This document shows positions 28,246 through 36,677 of a stretch of DNA of 64,000 nt, one piece after another. The stretch is taken from the NCBI GenBank assembly GCA_050011155.1, contig JBEKJP010000021.1:24642-88641 (forward strand). The letters are read 5' to 3'. Position 1 is the stretch's first letter. Each line of letters starts with the position of its first letter. The notes beneath the pieces were generated by a model that saw only the letters and a list, made by a program, of their open reading frames with translations, did not search any database and was not told the DNA's origin. This DNA comes from Palsa-504 sp050011155. GTDB taxonomy: Bacteria > Actinomycetota > Actinomycetes > Streptosporangiales > Streptosporangiaceae. The translations under genes were made by a program, and so were the position numbers.

Positions 28246-29946
28246 ATGAGCGACGACACCGATCCGACCAGGTCCGCCGCCGACGCCGCGGCGGCACCGC
28301 TGGACCTGCTACTCGCCGACGCGGCGACCGGCATGCTGCGCCGGGTGAATCCCGGCGGCGCCGGCCTGCGCCTGGCCGCCGCCCTGGCGGGCCGGCCCCG
28401 GCTGGTCGCCGGCCGGGGGACCCAGCTGGCCGGCGAGCTGGCCCGCATCGCCGCGGGCCGCTCGCAGGTGCAGCCGTCCCGGCGGGACCGCCGGTTCTCC
28501 GATCCCGGCTGGGCGGGCAACCCCCTGCTGCGCCGCACGATGCAGGCCTACCTGGCGGCCGCTCAGGCCGCGGAAGGCGTGGTCGCCGAAGCCGGTTTGG
28601 AAGAGAAGGATGCCGAACGGGTCGGGTTCGTGCTCACCAACCTCATCGACGCGCTCGCTCCGAGCAACAACCCGCTGCTGAACCCGGCGGCGGTGAAGGC
28701 GGCCATCGACTCGGGCGGCCAGAGCGCCCTGGCGGGCCTGCGCAACTTCGCCGCCGACATGGCCGTGGCGCCGCGGGTGCCGTCCATGGTCGAGCCGGAC
28801 GCGTTCGAAGTCGGGGTGGACCTAGCCGTCACGCCCGGCTCGGTGATCCTGCGGACCCCGGTGTTCGAGCTGATCCAGTACCGCCCGGCCACACCAGCGG
28901 TCCGGCCGGTCCCGCTGGTGATCGTCCCGCCGGTGATCAACAAGTTCTACGTGATGGACCTGGCCACCAACCGGAGCATGGTGGAGTACCTGGTCGGCCA
29001 GGGCCTGCAGGTGTTCATGATCTCCTGGCGTAACCCGGACGCCCGGCACGCCAAATGGGACCTCGACACGTACGGGCAGGCCGTCCTGGACGCCATGGAC
29101 GCGGCCGAGCGGATTACCGGGAGCGAGCAGACCGCACTGACCGGGGCCTGCTCCGGCGGCATCGTCGCGGCGATGGTGGCCGCGCACCTCGCGCACACGG
29201 GCCAGCAGGACCGGCTCGCCGCGTTTACCCTCATGGTCACCGTGCTCGACCAGGCGCACGCGGGCCTGGCCAGCGCCGTCATCGACGAGCGGACCGCGCG
29301 GCTGGCCGAGGCTTCGTCCCGCGCCCGCGGCTACCTGGACGGCCGGTCGCTGGCCGAGGTGTTCGCCTGGCTGCGGCCCAACGACCTGATCTGGAACTAC
29401 TGGGTCAACAACTACCTGCTCGGTAAGAAGCCGCCGGCCTTCGACATCTTGTTCTGGAACGCGGACACCACCCGGATGACCGCGGGCCTGCACCGGGACT
29501 TCCTCGAGCTGGGTGCGGCCAACGCGCTGGTCACCCCGGGCACGGCGACCATGCTCGGCTCACCGGTGGACCTGGCCTCGGTCGACCGGGATAGCTACAT
29601 CGTCGCCGGGATCACCGACCACATCTGCCCCTGGCAGAGCTGCTACCGGTCCACCCAGCTGCTGGGCGGCCGGTCCCAGTTCCTGCTGTCGACCAGCGGG
29701 CACGTGGCCGCGATGGTCAACCCGCCGGGCAACGAGAAGGCCAGGTACCAGATCGCCAAGGAGTCCCCGGAGGATCCGCAGGAGTGGCTGCGCCTGGCCG
29801 AGACCCGCCACGGGTCCTGGTGGCCGGACTACGCGGGCTGGCTGGCCGAGCGCTGCGGCGAGGAAAGGGCCGCCCCCGGGGAACTGGGCGGCGGCGGTCT
29901 GGCGCCGGTCGGCGACGCGCCGGGAACCTACGTCTATGACCATTGA
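28246..29946 (+). CDS. phaC: Polyhydroxyalkanoate synthase
   Basis: Polymerises hydroxyacyl-CoA to storage polyester at the granule surface. The protein is 566 aa, class I/II length. The lipase-like box has the catalytic cysteine (GACSGG, Cys302). The catalytic Asp is in DHICPW (Asp458) and the His in GHVAAMVNPP (His486), each matching the family. The N-terminal PhaC region carries NPLLRRTMQAYLAAAQAAEG. The ATG at 28246 lacks a good ribosome site; an in-frame ATG at 28207 is the alternative. It overlaps phaZ by 11 bp. Confidence 0.92.
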   Translation: MSDDTDPTRSAADAAAAPLDLLLADAATGMLRRVNPGGAGLRLAAALAGRPRLVAGRGTQLAGELARIAAGRSQVQPSRRDRRFSDPGWAGNPLLRRTMQAYLAAAQAAEGVVAEAGLEEKDAERVGFVLTNLIDALAPSNNPLLNPAAVKAAIDSGGQSALAGLRNFAADMAVAPRVPSMVEPDAFEVGVDLAVTPGSVILRTPVFELIQYRPATPAVRPVPLVIVPPVINKFYVMDLATNRSMVEYLVGQGLQVFMISWRNPDARHAKWDLDTYGQAVLDAMDAAERITGSEQTALTGACSGGIVAAMVAAHLAHTGQQDRLAAFTLMVTVLDQAHAGLASAVIDERTARLAEASSRARGYLDGRSLAEVFAWLRPNDLIWNYWVNNYLLGKKPPAFDILFWNADTTRMTAGLHRDFLELGAANALVTPGTATMLGSPVDLASVDRDSYIVAGITDHICPWQSCYRSTQLLGGRSQFLLSTSGHVAAMVNPPGNEKARYQIAKESPEDPQEWLRLAETRHGSWWPDYAGWLAERCGEERAAPGELGGGGLAPVGDAPGTYVYDH

Positions 29947-30817
29947 CCGGGTCCTGGGCCTCCGGCGGCGGGTCAAGCCCAAGGAGCCGCCCCAGCGGAT
30001 GAGGATCCTGACGGTCGGCGGCCGCTCCCTCCGCGTCTCGGTGCGGGAGGGGACCGCGGACTCGACGCCGCTGCTGCTGTGCAACGGCATCGGCGCGAGC
30101 CTGGAGCTGTTCCAGCCGTTCGTCGACGCGCTCGATCCGCGGCGGCCCGTCATCCGGTTCGACATGCCGGGCATCGGCGGCTCGCCGTCCCCGGTCCTGC
30201 CCTACCACCTGCTCACGTTGCCGTCGCTGCTGGCCGGCCTGCTCGACCAGCTCGGCTACGCCCGGGCCGACGTCCTGGGCATCTCCTGGGGCGGCGGCCT
30301 CGCGCAGCAGTTCGCGCTGAGCCGCCCGGACCGGGTCCGCCGCCTGGTGCTGGTGGCGACCGCGCCGGGCACGATCATGGTTCCCGGGCGTCCGTGGGTC
30401 CTGCTGCGCATGCTCACGCCGCGGCGCCACCGGGACGCGGGCTACGCGGCCCGCATCGCCGGCGAGCTGTACGGGGGCAGCGCCCGGGAACACCCGATCG
30501 GGGCCCGTGACCTGCTGCACGGTAACACCCGGCTGGGCCCGCCCCGCGGCTACTACTACCAGCTGATCTCCATGCTCGGCTGGACCAGCCTGCCGCGGCT
30601 GCCGCGGCTGCGGCCGCCCACCTTGATCCTGGCCGGCGACGACGACCCGATCATCCCGGTGATCAACGGACGGATCATGAACTGGCTGATACCGCGCAGC
30701 CGGCTGCACATCTACCACGGCGGCCACCTCGAGCTGGGCGCCAACCCCGAACGCCTGGCCGCCGCCGTGCAGGCGTTCCTGGATGCCGACCTCACCGAGG
30801 AGGAGGATCAGCGATGA
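29936..30817 (+). CDS. phaZ: Intracellular PHA depolymerase-like alpha/beta hydrolase
   Basis: Alpha/beta hydrolase of 293 aa resembling intracellular medium-chain PHA depolymerases: LLLCNGIGASLELFQPFVDA and RFDMPGIGGSP near the N-terminus, nucleophile elbow GISWGGG with Ser117, an Asp in AGDDDPIIP and the catalytic His in YHGGHLELG. It would release hydroxyacids from stored polyester. It overlaps phaC by 11 bp and the acyl-CoA dehydrogenase by 4 bp, so the three genes are translationally coupled. No signal peptide is visible, which fits an intracellular role. Confidence 0.82.
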   Translation: MTIDRVLGLRRRVKPKEPPQRMRILTVGGRSLRVSVREGTADSTPLLLCNGIGASLELFQPFVDALDPRRPVIRFDMPGIGGSPSPVLPYHLLTLPSLLAGLLDQLGYARADVLGISWGGGLAQQFALSRPDRVRRLVLVATAPGTIMVPGRPWVLLRMLTPRRHRDAGYAARIAGELYGGSAREHPIGARDLLHGNTRLGPPRGYYYQLISMLGWTSLPRLPRLRPPTLILAGDDDPIIPVINGRIMNWLIPRSRLHIYHGGHLELGANPERLAAAVQAFLDADLTEEEDQR

Positions 30818-32010
30818 CGCAGGTGACGAACGCCCATCTCGGGGAGGCCCTCGGGACGGACTTCTTCTCCGTCCGCGAGCAGTTCACCGACGAGCAGTGG
30901 GAGCACTTCATCACGGTGCGGAGGTTCGCCGACGAGGAGGTCGTGCCGGTCGTCGGCCCGTACTGGGAACGGGCCGAGATCTGCTGGCCGCTGGTCAGGC
31001 GGCTGCCCGAGCTCGGCATCGTCGGCGAGGACATCAAGGGCTACGGGTGCGCCGGGATGAGCCCGATGGCGTGCGGTCTTGTCACCATGGAACTGCACCG
31101 CGGCGACGGCAGCCTCGGCGTGTTCCTCGGCGTGCACGCGGGCCTGGCCATGATGTCGATCGCCCTGTGCGGCTCGGAAGAGCAGAAGGAGCGCTGGCTG
31201 CCCGCCATGGCGACCCTGGACAAGCTGGGCGCCTTCGCGCTGACCGAACCGGAGCACGGCTCGGACTCGGTGGCCCTGCAAACCTCGGCCCGGCGGGACG
31301 GCGACGGGTGGGTGCTGACCGGCCGCAAGCGGTGGATCGGCCTGGGCAGCGTGGCCGACCTGGTCGTGGTCTGGGCCCGCAACACCGAGGACGGGCAGGT
31401 CGGCGCGTTCGTGGTGGAGAAGGGCGCGCCGGGCTACCAGGCCAAGGTCATCGAGGGCAAGGTGTCGCTGCGCTCGGTGTGGCAGGCCGAGATCACGCTG
31501 GACGACGTGCGCGTGCCGGCCGAGAACCGGCTGCCCGGGGCGCGTTCGTTCAAGGACACCACCCGGGTCCTGGCCACCACCCGGAGCACCTGCGCCTGGG
31601 CGGCGCTGGGCCACGCCACCGCCGCGTACGACGTCGCCTTGCGGTACGCGCTGGAGCGGCGCCAGTTCGGCGAGCAGCTGGCCAGCTTCCAGATCATCCA
31701 GCAGCGGCTGGTCTCGATGCTGGCCGACCTGACCGCGATGCAGCTGTACTGCCTGCAGATCGGCCGCCTGGCCGAGGCCGGCCAGCTGACCCCCACCGTG
31801 GCCGGCCTGGCCAAGATGCACAACACCGGCAAGGCCCGCCTGATCGCCGCCGCGGCCCGCGACATGCTCGGCGGCAACGGCATCCTGCTCGACTACCAGG
31901 TCATGCGGCACATGGTCGACCTCGAGGCGATCCACACCTTCGAAGGCACCGAGACCATGCAGACCCTCATCGTCGGCCGCGCCATCACCGGCCTCGGCGC
32001 CTTCACCTAA
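30814..32010 (+). CDS. Acyl-CoA dehydrogenase (glutaryl-CoA dehydrogenase-like)
   Basis: Flavoprotein of 398 aa that oxidises acyl-CoA at the alpha-beta bond. The FAD/substrate motifs AFALTEPEHGSDS and the C-terminal catalytic-glutamate region AIHTFEGTETMQTLIVGRAI are present, the glutamate position matching glutaryl- and isovaleryl-type enzymes. It is coupled to phaZ through an ATGA overlap. In this operon it could oxidise acyl-CoA from polymer turnover or supply enoyl-CoA for hydroxyacyl-CoA formation; that link is inferred. Confidence 0.9.
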   Translation: MTQVTNAHLGEALGTDFFSVREQFTDEQWEHFITVRRFADEEVVPVVGPYWERAEICWPLVRRLPELGIVGEDIKGYGCAGMSPMACGLVTMELHRGDGSLGVFLGVHAGLAMMSIALCGSEEQKERWLPAMATLDKLGAFALTEPEHGSDSVALQTSARRDGDGWVLTGRKRWIGLGSVADLVVVWARNTEDGQVGAFVVEKGAPGYQAKVIEGKVSLRSVWQAEITLDDVRVPAENRLPGARSFKDTTRVLATTRSTCAWAALGHATAAYDVALRYALERRQFGEQLASFQIIQQRLVSMLADLTAMQLYCLQIGRLAEAGQLTPTVAGLAKMHNTGKARLIAAAARDMLGGNGILLDYQVMRHMVDLEAIHTFEGTETMQTLIVGRAITGLGAFT

Positions 32011-32339
32011 CCCCCGTCGCAATCGCTCAGCCAGCCGCAATCGCTCAGCTTCCCGTTTCCGCGGTGCTTTCCATGATCGCGGCCGCTGTGACACCTGAGA
32101 CGTAACTCTGGGCGGCATGCGCGGTGTCCCGGGCTGGTGCAGCGGGACGGGCGAGGGCAGTGCGAGGGCGCCGGGATGCGACGGGGACGGATCATCGAGA
32201 GAGCCCAGACGCGCCGCTTCTGGGGTGTGTTACCTGCGGGTGGCGCGTGATCCAGGTGCATGCTGATGTGCCATGCCGGGAATCGCCCCGGTAAGCAGCT
32301 CGAGGAGAGACCGGGGCATCGCACCCCGGCCCGTTCGGT
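32011..32339. other. 329-bp intergenic region between convergent genes
   Basis: No gene recognised. The only structure seen is an 18-bp-spaced direct repeat of CGCAATCGCTCAGC at 32018-32031 and 32036-32049, just after the acyl-CoA dehydrogenase stop. The open frames here lack homology-like features. Confidence 0.45.
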
Positions 32340-32831
32340 TCAATGCTCTTGGGTCTCCTGCAGGCGGCGGCGTGACGCCTCGACCTCGGCCTCGGCGGCG
32401 GCGCGGTCGGCCCAGGCGGTGTCGCGGACGCTCTTGCCCGGCTCCAGCGCCTTGTAGATCAGGAAGAAGTGCTCGATCTCCAGCCGGTCGAATTCGGGCA
32501 GGTGGTGGAGGTCACGCAGGTGCTCCTGGCGCGGATCGCCCGCGGGCACGCACAGGACCTTGTCATCCCCGCCCTTCTCGTCGGTCATCCGGAACATGCC
32601 GATCGGGCGGCTGCGAATGAGGCAGCCCGGGAACGTGGGCTCGAGCACCAGCACCAGCGCGTCGAGCGGGTCGCCGTCCTCGCCCAGGGTTTCGGGCACG
32701 AACCCGTAGTCGGCCGGGTACTGGGTCGCGGTGAACAGCGTCCGGTCCAGCCGGATCAGGCCGCTGTCGTGGTCGACCTCATACTTGTTCCGGCTGCCGC
32801 GCGGGATCTCGATGACGACGTCGAACTCCAT
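32340..32831 (-). CDS. ppa: Inorganic pyrophosphatase, family I
   Basis: Soluble pyrophosphatase of 163 aa that hydrolyses PPi to phosphate with magnesium. The start EFDVVIEIPRGSRNKYEVD and the active-site signature EDGDPLDALVL, with its three aspartates, are standard; YPADYGFVPETLG is also typical. The length matches actinobacterial enzymes. It is divergent from the acyl-CoA ligase at 32943, an enzyme that produces PPi, so the pair makes metabolic sense. Confidence 0.95.
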   Translation of the reverse strand: MEFDVVIEIPRGSRNKYEVDHDSGLIRLDRTLFTATQYPADYGFVPETLGEDGDPLDALVLVLEPTFPGCLIRSRPIGMFRMTDEKGGDDKVLCVPAGDPRQEHLRDLHHLPEFDRLEIEHFFLIYKALEPGKSVRDTAWADRAAAEAEVEASRRRLQETQEH

Positions 32832-32942
32832 GGCTTACGACGCTAGGCCGGGGTGAACCACCGATGAACGTGCCGGCGATACGAGGATGAGCCGGTTCCT
32901 TGGTATCGCGGACCGACGACCCCCCTGAGCCGCGGACGGACA

Positions 32943-34457
32943 ATGAGCAGCGTGACGAACCTGGCCAGGAACCTGACGGACACCACCCGGGCGCACGCGG
33001 CACAGGTGGCCGTCCGGGTGGATAACGCCGCGATGACCTACCGGGCCCTGGACGAGGCGAGCGCCCGGGTGGCCGGGCTGCTGCGCGAACGCGGCCTCAA
33101 GCCCGGCGACCGAGTCGGCATCATGATGCCGAACGTGGCCGAGGTCCCCGTGGTGTACTACGGCGTGCTCCGGGCCGGCGGCGTGGTCGTCCCGATGAAC
33201 CCGCTGCTCAAGGCGCGGGAGGTCGCCTACTACCTCGGCGATTCCGGAGCCCGGCTGATATTCGCCTGGCACGCGTTCGCGGACCCCGCCCGCGACGGCG
33301 CGGCGCAGGCCGAGGCCGAGGCCATCGTCGTCGACGCGGACAGCTTCCCGGACCTGCTGGCCTCCGCCGACCCGGATAACGAAGTCGCGGACGCCGGTGA
33401 CGAGGACACCGCGGTCATCCTCTACACCTCCGGCACGACGGGCCACCCGAAGGGCGCCGAGCTCACCCACGGCAACCTCATCAGCAACACCGAGGTGTCG
33501 TGCACCGACATCGTCCAGGCCGGCCCGGACGACGTTATCTTCGGCGGGCTGCCGCTGTTCCACGTGTTCGGGCAGACGGTCGCGCTCAACGTCGCGGTGG
33601 CGTCCGGGGCCTGCCTGACCCTGCTGCCGCGGTTCGACGCCGCCCACGCGCTGCGGATCATCGCCGGCCACCGGGTCACCGTCTTCGAAGGCGTGCCGAC
33701 CATGCACGTCGCGCTGCTGCACGCCCCCGATCGCGCGGACTACGACACTTCCTCGCTCCGGATGTGCATCTCCGGCGGCGCCGCGCTGCCGGTCGAGGTG
33801 CTGCGCGGGTTCGAGGAGGCGTTCGGCGTCCCGGTGCTCGAGGGGTACGGCCTGTCGGAGACCTCGCCGGTCGCCTCGTTCAACCACCCCGGCCGGGAGC
33901 GCAAGCCCGGCTCGATCGGCACGCCCATCCGGGACGTGCGGATGCGCGCCGTGGACAGCGAAGACCACGAGGTCCCGCGGGGCGAGGTGGGCGAGATCGT
34001 CATCAGCGGGCCGAACGTGATGAAGGGCTACTGGCTCCGCCCCGAGGCCACCGCCGAGGCGATCCGCGACGGCTGGTTCCACACCGGTGACCTGGCCCGC
34101 GTCGACGAGGATGGCTATTTCTACATCGTCGACCGGAAGAAAGACCTGATCATCAGGGGTGGCTACAACGTCTACCCGCGCGAGATCGAGGAAGTGCTCT
34201 ACGAGCATCCCGCGGTCGCCGAGGCGGCCGTGATCGGCCTGCCGCACTCGTCCCTGGGGGAGGAGGTCGCGGCCGCCGTGGCCCTCAAGCCTGGTGCCGT
34301 CATCACCGCCGGGGAACTGCGCGACTACGTCAAGGGCCAGGTCGCGGCGTACAAGTACCCGCGCCACGTGTGGATCATGGACGCGCTGCCCAAGGGCGCG
34401 ACCGGCAAGATCCAGAAGCGGGACATCGAGATCCCGGCCGACCTGACCGGCCAATGA
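32943..34457 (+). CDS. Long-chain acyl-CoA ligase (AMP-forming)
   Basis: Activates a carboxylic acid to its CoA thioester using ATP, releasing AMP and PPi. The protein is 504 aa. Adenylation motifs are present: YTSGTTGHPKGAE near residue 160, LEGYGLSETSP, GWFHTGDLARVDEDGYFYI, and the C-terminal lysine in PKGATGKIQKRDI. It is a complete enzyme of the FadD/FCS class; chain length or aromatic substrate cannot be decided. Adenylate kinase follows 10 bp downstream and pyrophosphatase is divergent, so its two by-products are dealt with by its neighbours. Confidence 0.92.
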   Translation: MSSVTNLARNLTDTTRAHAAQVAVRVDNAAMTYRALDEASARVAGLLRERGLKPGDRVGIMMPNVAEVPVVYYGVLRAGGVVVPMNPLLKAREVAYYLGDSGARLIFAWHAFADPARDGAAQAEAEAIVVDADSFPDLLASADPDNEVADAGDEDTAVILYTSGTTGHPKGAELTHGNLISNTEVSCTDIVQAGPDDVIFGGLPLFHVFGQTVALNVAVASGACLTLLPRFDAAHALRIIAGHRVTVFEGVPTMHVALLHAPDRADYDTSSLRMCISGGAALPVEVLRGFEEAFGVPVLEGYGLSETSPVASFNHPGRERKPGSIGTPIRDVRMRAVDSEDHEVPRGEVGEIVISGPNVMKGYWLRPEATAEAIRDGWFHTGDLARVDEDGYFYIVDRKKDLIIRGGYNVYPREIEEVLYEHPAVAEAAVIGLPHSSLGEEVAAAVALKPGAVITAGELRDYVKGQVAAYKYPRHVWIMDALPKGATGKIQKRDIEIPADLTGQ

Positions 34458-34467
34458 AGCCAGCACA

Positions 34468-35052
34468 GTGAGGCTGCTGCTGCTCGCTCCCCCCGGCGCC
34501 GGCAAGGGCACCCAGGGGGAACGGCTGGCGGCCTGGTCCGGCGCCCGGCACATCGCGGCCGGCGACCTGCTGCGGGCGCAGGCCCAGGCGGAAGGCCCGC
34601 TGGGCCGCGAGATCGCGGCCTGCCAGGCCCGCGGCGACCTGGTCCCCGACCAGATCGTGCTGGACGTGCTGACCCCGGTGGTCGTCGAGGCGGCCGCCCA
34701 CGGCGGGTACATCCTGGACGGCTTCCCGCGGACCCTGCCGCAGGCGCAGGCGGCGGCGGAACTCGCGGCCCGGCTCGGCGTGACCCTGGACGCGGCGATC
34801 TACCTGCACGCACCCGATGTGGTGCTGACCCAGCGGCTGCTCGACCGCGCCCGCCAGAGCGGGCGCTCCGACGACAAGGCCGACGTGATCCGGCACCGGC
34901 TGCAGGTGTACGCCGAGACCACCGGCCCGCTCGTGCCCTACTACGACGAACGGGGCATCCTGGTCGCGGTCGACGCCGACCAGCCACCCGATTCCGTCAC
35001 CGCCGGCATCCAGGCCCGGCTGGCCCGCCTGCCGGGCGCGCCCGGCCGCTAG
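34468..35052 (+). CDS. adk: Adenylate kinase (short form)
   Basis: Converts AMP and ATP to two ADP. The protein is 194 aa. P-loop APPGAGKGTQ at residues 7-16, AMP-binding GDLLRA and LDGFPRTLPQAQ, and lid residues around RQSGRSDDKADVIRHRL show a short-lid enzyme. The start is GTG. It lies 10 bp after the AMP-forming ligase, far from the ribosomal-protein cluster where the main adk usually sits, so it is probably a second copy dedicated to AMP recycling here. Confidence 0.9.
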   Translation: MRLLLLAPPGAGKGTQGERLAAWSGARHIAAGDLLRAQAQAEGPLGREIAACQARGDLVPDQIVLDVLTPVVVEAAAHGGYILDGFPRTLPQAQAAAELAARLGVTLDAAIYLHAPDVVLTQRLLDRARQSGRSDDKADVIRHRLQVYAETTGPLVPYYDERGILVAVDADQPPDSVTAGIQARLARLPGAPGR

Positions 35053-35065
35053 CGACAATGGAGCG

Positions 35066-35815
35066 GTGCCACCAGAAAATCAGCCCGCCCCGTCGTACGA
35101 GACCGGGATGGCGGCGCTGCAGGCGGGCTGGTATCACGGGCATCGCGACGTCTCGGGCGGCTGGCTGCGGCCGGCGGTGTTCGGCGCGGTGGACGGGCTG
35201 GTCACGAACGCCTCGCTGATCTCCGGGCTCGGCGGCGGCGGCGTCTCGTCGCACACCGTGGTGCTGACCGGCGTGGCGGCGCTGGTGGCCGGCGCGTTCT
35301 CGATGGGGACCGGCGAGTACATCTCGGTGACCAACCAGAACGAACTGGTCCAGTCCGAGGTCGCGCTGGAGCGCCAGATGCTCTCCCGGTTCCCCGCCGC
35401 CGAGCAGGAGGAACTGGCCGGGTACTTCCGTCAGTACGGCGCCGACCCGGAAACCGCGGACCGGATGGCCGCTGCGGTGTCCAGCGATCCCGGCACCGCG
35501 CTGCGCATTCACGCCCGCGAGGAACTCGGCGTCGACCCCGGGGAACTGCCGTCCCCGGTGCTGGCCGGCGTCGCGTCGCTGCTGGCCTTCTCGTGCGGCG
35601 CGCTGGTGCCGCTGTTTCCCTACCTGGTCGGGGCGTCGGTGCTGTGGGTGTCCCTGGCGCTGACGGCCGTCGCGCTGGCCGGCGGCGGGATGGTGGTCGG
35701 CCGCCTGACCGGCCGCCCGGTGCTGCGCTCGGGCCTGCGCCAGGTCGCCCTGGGCGGCACCGCCATCGCGGTGACCTTCCTCGTCGGCCACCTGATCGGC
35801 AGCCATGGTGCTTGA
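35066..35815 (+). CDS. VIT1/CCC1 family iron/manganese transporter
   Basis: Membrane protein of 249 aa. N-terminal WLRPAVFGAVDGLVTNASLI and the following GAFSMGTGEYISV, with polar and acidic residues in helices 1-2, are typical of VIT1/CCC1 proteins. A charged cytoplasmic section (about residues 90-155) precedes three more helices. Relatives move Fe2+ or Mn2+ out of the cytoplasm. The start is GTG; it follows adk by 13 bp, possibly in one transcript. Confidence 0.85.
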   Translation: MPPENQPAPSYETGMAALQAGWYHGHRDVSGGWLRPAVFGAVDGLVTNASLISGLGGGGVSSHTVVLTGVAALVAGAFSMGTGEYISVTNQNELVQSEVALERQMLSRFPAAEQEELAGYFRQYGADPETADRMAAAVSSDPGTALRIHAREELGVDPGELPSPVLAGVASLLAFSCGALVPLFPYLVGASVLWVSLALTAVALAGGGMVVGRLTGRPVLRSGLRQVALGGTAIAVTFLVGHLIGSHGA

Positions 35816-35822
35816 CCCGCGA

Positions 35823-36677
35823 TCACCGCGCGGCAGGCGGGGGCGGCACCGGCCCGCGGGCCCGGCCCGAGGTGGGCGACGCCACCGCGTCGTCGGCCGC
35901 GACCCGGACGGTCAGGTCGCGGCCGAGCCCGGATAGTTCCAGCCGGATGGTGTCGCCGGCCGTGAGCGGCCCGACCCCGGCCGGGGTGCCGGTGCTGATC
36001 ACGTCGCCCGGGTAGAGGGTCGTGACCGAGGACGCGTAGGACACCAGGCGCGCCACGTCCCAGATCAGGTCGCGCGTGCTGGCCTGCTGGCGCAGCTCGC
36101 CGGACACCCAGCAGCGCAGCTCCACGGCGCCCGGGTCCCCGAACTCATCCGCCGTGACCAGCACCGGCCCCATCGGGGTGAAAGTCTCAAAAGATTTTCG
36201 GACCGAACGGTCTTCTCCGCCGCGCATCGTAATATCCAGCAGCCCGGTGTAACCGAAGACATGCCCAAGCGCGTCCTGTTCGCTGACCCGCCGCGCGGTC
36301 CGGCCGATCACCAAGGCGAGCTCGCCCTCCTGGTCGAACCGCCGGTCATGGTAGGGCAGCTGGATGATCCCGCCCGGATCGAGCAGCGACGACGGGGCCT
36401 TGAGGAAGAACCCGAGCGCGCCGACCTGGGACTCGGTGCTCATCTCGGCCTGATGGTCCCGGTAGTTCACCGGCGCTGCGATGATCTTGGACGGATCGGC
36501 GACCGGAACCCGCAGCCGGGCGTCACCGAGCGGGAACCCTGCTGTGCCCCCCGGGACAGCCAGTTCTCCGGCATCCCAGGCGGCGATCGCGTCCCGCATC
36601 GTGCGGACGGGCAGCGGAAGTATCCGGTCGCCGTGCAGGCGGCCGACCCGGCCGTCGTTATAGCTCACCAGCCGCAT
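35823..36677 (-). CDS. Fumarylacetoacetate hydrolase family protein (fumarylpyruvate hydrolase-like)
   Basis: FAH-fold enzyme of 284 aa. The metal site is recognisable in RFDQEGELALVIG and the following Asp-containing LLDITMRGGEDRS, and the C-terminal block YPGDVISTGTPAGVGPL is the family hallmark. The gene starts 20 bp inside the end of the gentisate dioxygenase gene, so the two are coupled. In the gentisate pathway the last step is cleavage of fumarylpyruvate to fumarate and pyruvate, which fits. No maleylpyruvate isomerase gene is nearby. Confidence 0.85.
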   Translation of the reverse strand: MRLVSYNDGRVGRLHGDRILPLPVRTMRDAIAAWDAGELAVPGGTAGFPLGDARLRVPVADPSKIIAAPVNYRDHQAEMSTESQVGALGFFLKAPSSLLDPGGIIQLPYHDRRFDQEGELALVIGRTARRVSEQDALGHVFGYTGLLDITMRGGEDRSVRKSFETFTPMGPVLVTADEFGDPGAVELRCWVSGELRQQASTRDLIWDVARLVSYASSVTTLYPGDVISTGTPAGVGPLTAGDTIRLELSGLGRDLTVRVAADDAVASPTSGRARGPVPPPPAAR

